In this document: positions 59,725 to 64,000 of the stretch, piece by piece
Position numbering within the stretch: the first letter of the stretch is position 1
Layout: each line of letters begins with the position of its first letter
Assembly (NCBI RefSeq): GCF_010389155.1
Contig: NC_057769.1
Coordinates: 25,606,735-25,670,734, forward strand
Length of the DNA: 64,000 nt
From: Erigeron canadensis
Taxonomy: Eukaryota; Streptophyta; Magnoliopsida; Asterales; Asteraceae
Direction of reading: 5' to 3'
Made by a program: the position numbers and the translations under genes
The notes under the pieces: generated by a model
Told to the model about the DNA's origin: nothing
What the model saw: the letters and a program-made list of their open reading frames with translations, nothing else
Database searches by the model: none

Positions 59725-60047
59725 ATGGCTTCTTCATCAAATAAAATGACTGTTGATCAAGTGCATGAGAGTATCATGGCTTATATCCTCGACCACCAAA
59801 GGGTCAAAGAGGAACTTGTTGCAGTTATGTGAAAACTAAATGCGAAGAAGCAATGGTGTCGAGAAGAAATCGATTATATACAAACCGAACATTGTACTGT
59901 TCTTGAGTGTCAATACTTTACTTATTTGCTTATTTGCAGGGGAAGATCGATAAGATTCAAATTGTTGTGGAACAACTTGCTTCTACGGTCATCACCTTGG
60001 ACCATCTAATCATACGGGCAAAAGCAATGAATAATTTATGTTCTTAA
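59725..60047 (+). pseudogene. Small two-exon ORF with an in-frame TGA
   Basis: ATG at 59725 (MASSSNKMTVDQVHESIM). Codon 36 is TGA (59830-59832), after which the frame continues (NAKKQWCREEIDYIQTEHCT) to a probable GT donor at 59899. After an AG at 59938-59939 a phase-0 second exon, 59940-60047, encodes KIDKIQIVVEQLASTVITLD and ends in TAA. The total is 93 codons. The helical, charged composition and partial similarity to 58992-59408 suggest paralogs. Function is unknown. The TGA makes it a likely pseudogene unless the first exon is spliced differently. Confidence 0.4.
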
Positions 60048-60204
60048 ATTGTTCTAGAACACTATTATGTTGTATGTTTCTCTTTGATATGTTTGTAATG
60101 TTTTTCAATTATGAATAAATTTCAGTTGTTATTCAATTGCCAAGTAGACATCTTTTATTAAAACACTCAAAGACTACATAATTCAGAACACTGAAGACAC
60201 TTAA

Positions 60205-60615
60205 TTAAAATACTAAAACACACTTCATAAGTGAAACACTTAAAAAAGCAACCATGATAAGCTCCCTGAAATAGTGCTCGTAACTGAAACGCCTCCCAAA
60301 CTTCTCATGGTACTCCTGATGCGCCGTTGCATAAAACAACTCATGAGAGACGGTCCTCCCCTCTGCATTCAATCTTATACATATTGCCTCAAAGTGCTTA
60401 CATGTGTGTCGAATTCTTCTGAAGTAACTTGCTAGTTGATGTTCGCTCCGTGGACCTCCAGTCGTGTACCTGTTGAACATTTCATTGATGTCGTTCCACA
60501 AGCTTTCAGTTGGGTTAGCCATTTCACATCTACCGATGAAAGGGTCAGGTTGCCTCAACATCCAACACCTCATCAACAAAATATCCTCTGCTTCAGTCCA
60601 CGGATGATGCGCCAT
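60205..60615 (-). CDS. Myb/SANT-like protein, probably transposon-derived
   Basis: 136 aa from ATG at 60615. The text has the trihelix/SANT-like pattern known from PIF/Harbinger-associated proteins: W-T-E-A-E-D-x-L-L near residue 6, SLWNDINEMFNRY near 39, RSEHQLASYFRRI near 56, and a FGRRFSYEHYFREL end near 110. In that family the protein binds terminal DNA and partners a DDE nuclease. No transposase ORF is nearby. Residues after about 120 look like readthrough, so the natural C-terminus may differ. It could equally be a host gene of the same fold. Confidence 0.5.
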   Translation of the reverse strand: MAHHPWTEAEDILLMRCWMLRQPDPFIGRCEMANPTESLWNDINEMFNRYTTGGPRSEHQLASYFRRIRHTCKHFEAICIRLNAEGRTVSHELFYATAHQEYHEKFGRRFSYEHYFRELIMVAFLSVSLMKCVLVF

Positions 60616-61867
60616 TTGGTTGTGATTTGAAATGATTTGATAAAGATAGAAAGGATTTGAGATAATATTGTTGTGGTTTGAAATGGTTGTGTTTGTTGGG
60701 CATAAATAAAGTGTAAAAGGGAAAAAATATAGCCATTAGTTGTTTAGTTGTATATTTAAATTAAATGTTTTATCTAGTTGTATTGTGTTTTAAAATTAAT
60801 GAAAGTTTAGAGTTTATTCGGTAAATTTTTTTTTCTTATTGGAAGTTTTACCATTACACCATATACCTTTTTTGGCAAGAAATTGGATAATTTTTTTTTT
60901 GTTAGTTTTTGGCTAAACCACTTGTTGGCTTCTTATTGGTGGAGAAGTTGCCAAGAACTTACCAAGTTACTAAGCATTTTGCTCTACAACCTTGCCTTGC
61001 CCCTGATAATTACATAGAAATTTAACCCCACGCGTTGCAAAAGCCTGAGCAAATAAGTTCTTAATGATGGATTATGCCAAAACTTTTTATTTTTCCATCA
61101 ATTTGCTTTCTTGCTACGGGCCAAGAATCAATGATTTTGCGGATGAAAAATGAGATAAAAATGAAGAAAAGTGAGTAAATTTCTTTGAGAAAAATCATCA
61201 AATAGTTGGTGGGCAAGGAAGTTTTGAAAGATTTTTGGGGGAAATTCCAATATTCCAAAATCATCAAATGCAGAACGAATAGTCTGATTTAGTTTTTTCA
61301 CTTTTTCTAGCCGAATTTTCACCAAATGCGACATCAGGGCACGCTTGTTAATGCCTTTCACTTATTTCTTTCATTCTGTTTTCGATTTTAATATTTCGTT
61401 GCTCGTTTTATAGAATACTACTCTCTTAATTATATTCCTTTCAAACCTATAGTGCAAATTATTGACAGAATTATGAAATAATAACAAGTATGTTCTGCCG
61501 AAGATCAACAGGACATAATCTGTAGTATATATTGTTAAGTTACATGATAACATAATAGGTCACACATATAAGTAAAATCAACAATCCTTTTGAAGCTTCT
61601 AGTTGAGTGAATATAACGAAGGAAGCGTTTATTGAAATTCAGATATCATATAGAACATTTATACCATGTTGCTCTCGTTTTGTTCCAGTTGAAGTTCATC
61701 GTTTTTCTGTATTTTAGCGTACAGAAATCTGCAACCAAAAAGTAATTATGAAACGAAAAAAACAAAAAGTTTAAGATCATTAAGTAATTGTATAACTACA
61801 AGGTAAGTGACAATACGTTTGATGAAAATAACAAATATCTATATATGTATATACCTAATATTCGAAT
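60616..61867. other. Spacer and 3' flank of the inverted CNL
   Basis: 60616-61550 shows AT-rich DNA with no gene. 61605-61867 is the 3' flank of the minus-strand CNL and is shared with 9231-9791. Confidence 0.5.
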
Positions 61868-64000
61868 CTAGAAAGCATGTGCAGCACGAATGGTGCTATT
61901 TAGGTCACCGGTCATCTTTACGCCTTCAACCACTGCAAACTGAAGCTTTGGAGTAATAACTGAACTTTCAGAGAAAGTGATCATTTCTGGACAACTTTTG
62001 ACAATCACATGTGTTAGTTCTGTTAGTTCAATGTCACATTTCGTTTCAGAAAAGCAATTAAGATTTGGCAGAAATGCAAGATTCAATTGTTCGAGTTTGT
62101 TGACAGAAAGAGGTTCAATTGTTATTCCATCTTTGTTCTCGTCTGCAACTACGTTCACCATCAATTTGCAGTTGGATATATCTATAATCTGTAGATTTGA
62201 AAGACCTTTGAATGTGTACAAAGAGCATAAATTCATCAAACTTGGACAGTCGTATACGATTATACTTTTTAGGTTTCGTATTTGTATCCCTTTTGAACCC
62301 CACACCTGTTCAAGTGAATCGCACTTCTCCACTTCTAACTTTTCCAGATTCGGAAATAGTGTTTCCAAATCTGATGGAAAAATGTTCACCAGTTTGTGAC
62401 ATTTCTCGACTCTGAGATATTTTAGTTTTCCAAACTGGCTCGTTGGAAGCTGGCTAGACCATAACTCCTCTACACTGTCCAGTTCAGACACTTCAAGCGT
62501 CTCCAGACTAGGAAATGAGACCTAAGACAACAGAAACGACATATCTAAAACATTTTTCCAATATCACAATATAGGGCTATTTTGAATGATTATTCATACC
62601 TTATCATTAAATACATATGATGGGTGACGACCAGCATTCTCTTCTCGACAGAAAGTTCTGAAATGTGTTAGCCAACGAAGTCGTAGAATTCTCAGTTGGG
62701 GAAACTCAACATGATCAATCCCTCGGCAGAAATAGGTGAGCCTGTTTAATCCAAAAAGGATTACTTCTTTTAACTTGAGGAACACTATCTTTTCTTCTTT
62801 CGTAGTTACTGAGGGTCGTTGAATGAAAATCACTTCTTCCATCATATGACAGAATTGAATATAAAGTCCTTGTAGATGTACTAGATTCGGTAGGTGACCA
62901 CACCACACTTCTTTAATATTGCCAACGTTAGTGATTGTCAATTCAGCCAAGCTTGAAAATTCAACCTACAATATTTTAGATTTGTCAAGTCTATTTCGAT
63001 CAACACTTTGCATCCGATAAAAGACACGCTGATAGATTCAGAATTTAGGCAATTTTAACAATATGAAGATGCAAGAAGAGACAAACCTTGTGGTCAATTA
63101 GAGGTTGTAACTTGGTGCCGTTATGAAAGATCTCCTCAGGACAAAAGGTAAGGAAATTTTGTATATATTCAAGCTTTAATACTCTTAGTTGAGGAAACTC
63201 AAGTTGCAGGTTGATCCCCTGGGAGAAACATATGAGGCTTACAACATCGTTGATGATTAACTCGAGCAACTTTGGGAAAACGATCTTATTTTCAGTGGTA
63301 CTTGATAATGCTGAAGGCCTTGGATTTAGAATGACTTCTTGCATACTTGTACAATATTCTATATGAAGGCTTTCGAGGTGCACCAAATTTGTTGCTACTG
63401 ACTGACTGAACAAATGGGTCATTTCGGGTAAAACTGACAGATGGATCTTGCGCAACCTTGAGAATGATTTAACAGGAAGACCGTTTGATGCCACATTTTT
63501 TATATTGTGACTTAAGATTCCCTTTAAATGCCACATTTTTTCCATATGTAGTTTTTCTAGATTACTGAAAACAGCATTGCCGTTTGATGCGTACCTGTAA
63601 TCATAAAGATACTCTGTCCCTTCATTGTTACAGCATTCAACAGTTAAATACTTCACTTGCTGAAAACCACTTGGAACTAGATCGTTCAGAGCGGTTTTGA
63701 TACCATCTCCACTCAGGAACACCTTCTCAGTGTTCCTCTGCAACAACTTGTCGATGCCACCACCTAAATGTGAATCTGTATTCTCGAGCTTCAGTAAAAG
63801 CATTTTGTTATTAAAAGAGCGAGATTTTTTGAGATCAATTCCTACAGATATTACATATCTTTGGAGTCTTCCAAAGAGAGAGTATTTAGGAAGACAACTT
63901 GATGATTTAATGCGGATCCCTAAATAGATCAAATACGTCAAGGACTCTAATTCTGCAAGGCTTGCATCCCCTTCTTCCTCTTCTCCCCACCACTTTGATC
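61868..64000 (-). CDS. CC-NB-LRR receptor, 3' part (runs off the window)
   Basis: Inverted paralog of the gene at 49992. Minus-strand exons are 64000(partial)-63087, 62965-62600 and 62521-61868, all phase 0 with GT-AG sites, ending in TAG after RAAHAF. The frame is open to the edge, covering the last third of exon 1 (from about KWWGEEEEGDASL) and both C-terminal LRR exons. Intron positions are the same as in the first gene, but the introns are much shorter (121 and 78 bp against 667 and 220). The last exon is 11 codons shorter, and the matching fragment at 9792 shares this early stop, so it derives from this subtype. Whether the NB-ARC half is intact cannot be seen here. Confidence 0.88.

Overview
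The window reads as nuclear DNA of a flowering plant. It has AT-rich intergenic space, GT-AG introns, a plant-type translation factor gene whose promoter carries a telo-box and TGGGCY elements, CC-NB-LRR (CNL) immune receptor genes, and a dense layer of retrotransposon LTRs, MITEs, Helitron-like termini and SINE-like pieces. The long C-terminal LRRs split by phase-0 introns suggest an RGC2/At4g27190-like CNL clade such as that amplified in Asteraceae. That lineage call is inference.

Layout. (1) 1-3186: intergenic DNA with a clean hAT-type MITE (171-468, 8-bp target duplication), a fold-back MITE (1936-2110) and the eIF3b promoter. (2) 3187-8321: an intact 11-exon gene for eukaryotic translation initiation factor 3 subunit B (708 aa). 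(3) 9231-19105: a composite scar. The last exon of a CNL gene (minus strand) is fused through a 5-bp microhomology to a decayed second copy of the 3' half of eIF3b (plus strand). That copy is split by a 6.4-kb Ty1/copia element (11135-17568) flanked by a 5-bp target duplication. (4) 20698-23548: a CNL gene on the minus strand with one frameshift next to its P-loop. (5) 23600-49990: about 26 kb of mobile-element debris. It includes Gypsy-type LTRs (27114-29976, 41216-43265, 43474-45962), a copia-type solo LTR nested in a Helitron-like element (40155-40720), two small Helitrons (47908-48239, 48631-49018), a possible organelle-DNA insert, and an unidentified broken protein-coding remnant (39236-39702). 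(6) 49992-54817: a CNL gene with three coding exons (1312 aa), open throughout but with a degenerate MHD motif. (7) 56391-58730: another LTR-like element. (8) 58992-60615: two head-to-head, mutually related small ORFs broken by TGA codons, and a Myb/SANT-like ORF. (9) 61868 to the window edge: the 3' part of a second copy of the three-exon CNL, inverted relative to the first.

How it fits together. The only clearly housekeeping gene is eIF3b. The rest looks like an NLR cluster: an inverted tail-to-tail CNL pair about 7 kb apart, a third dispersed last-exon fragment, and a more distant frameshifted CNL. Duplicated host gene pieces and layered TE insertions lie between them. The NLR last-exon fragment and the eIF3b pseudogene lie on opposite strands of one junction, so minus-strand readthrough there would produce RNA antisense to eIF3b exons. 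That is a hypothesis, not an observation. All homology calls come from reading the sequence; no database search was run.
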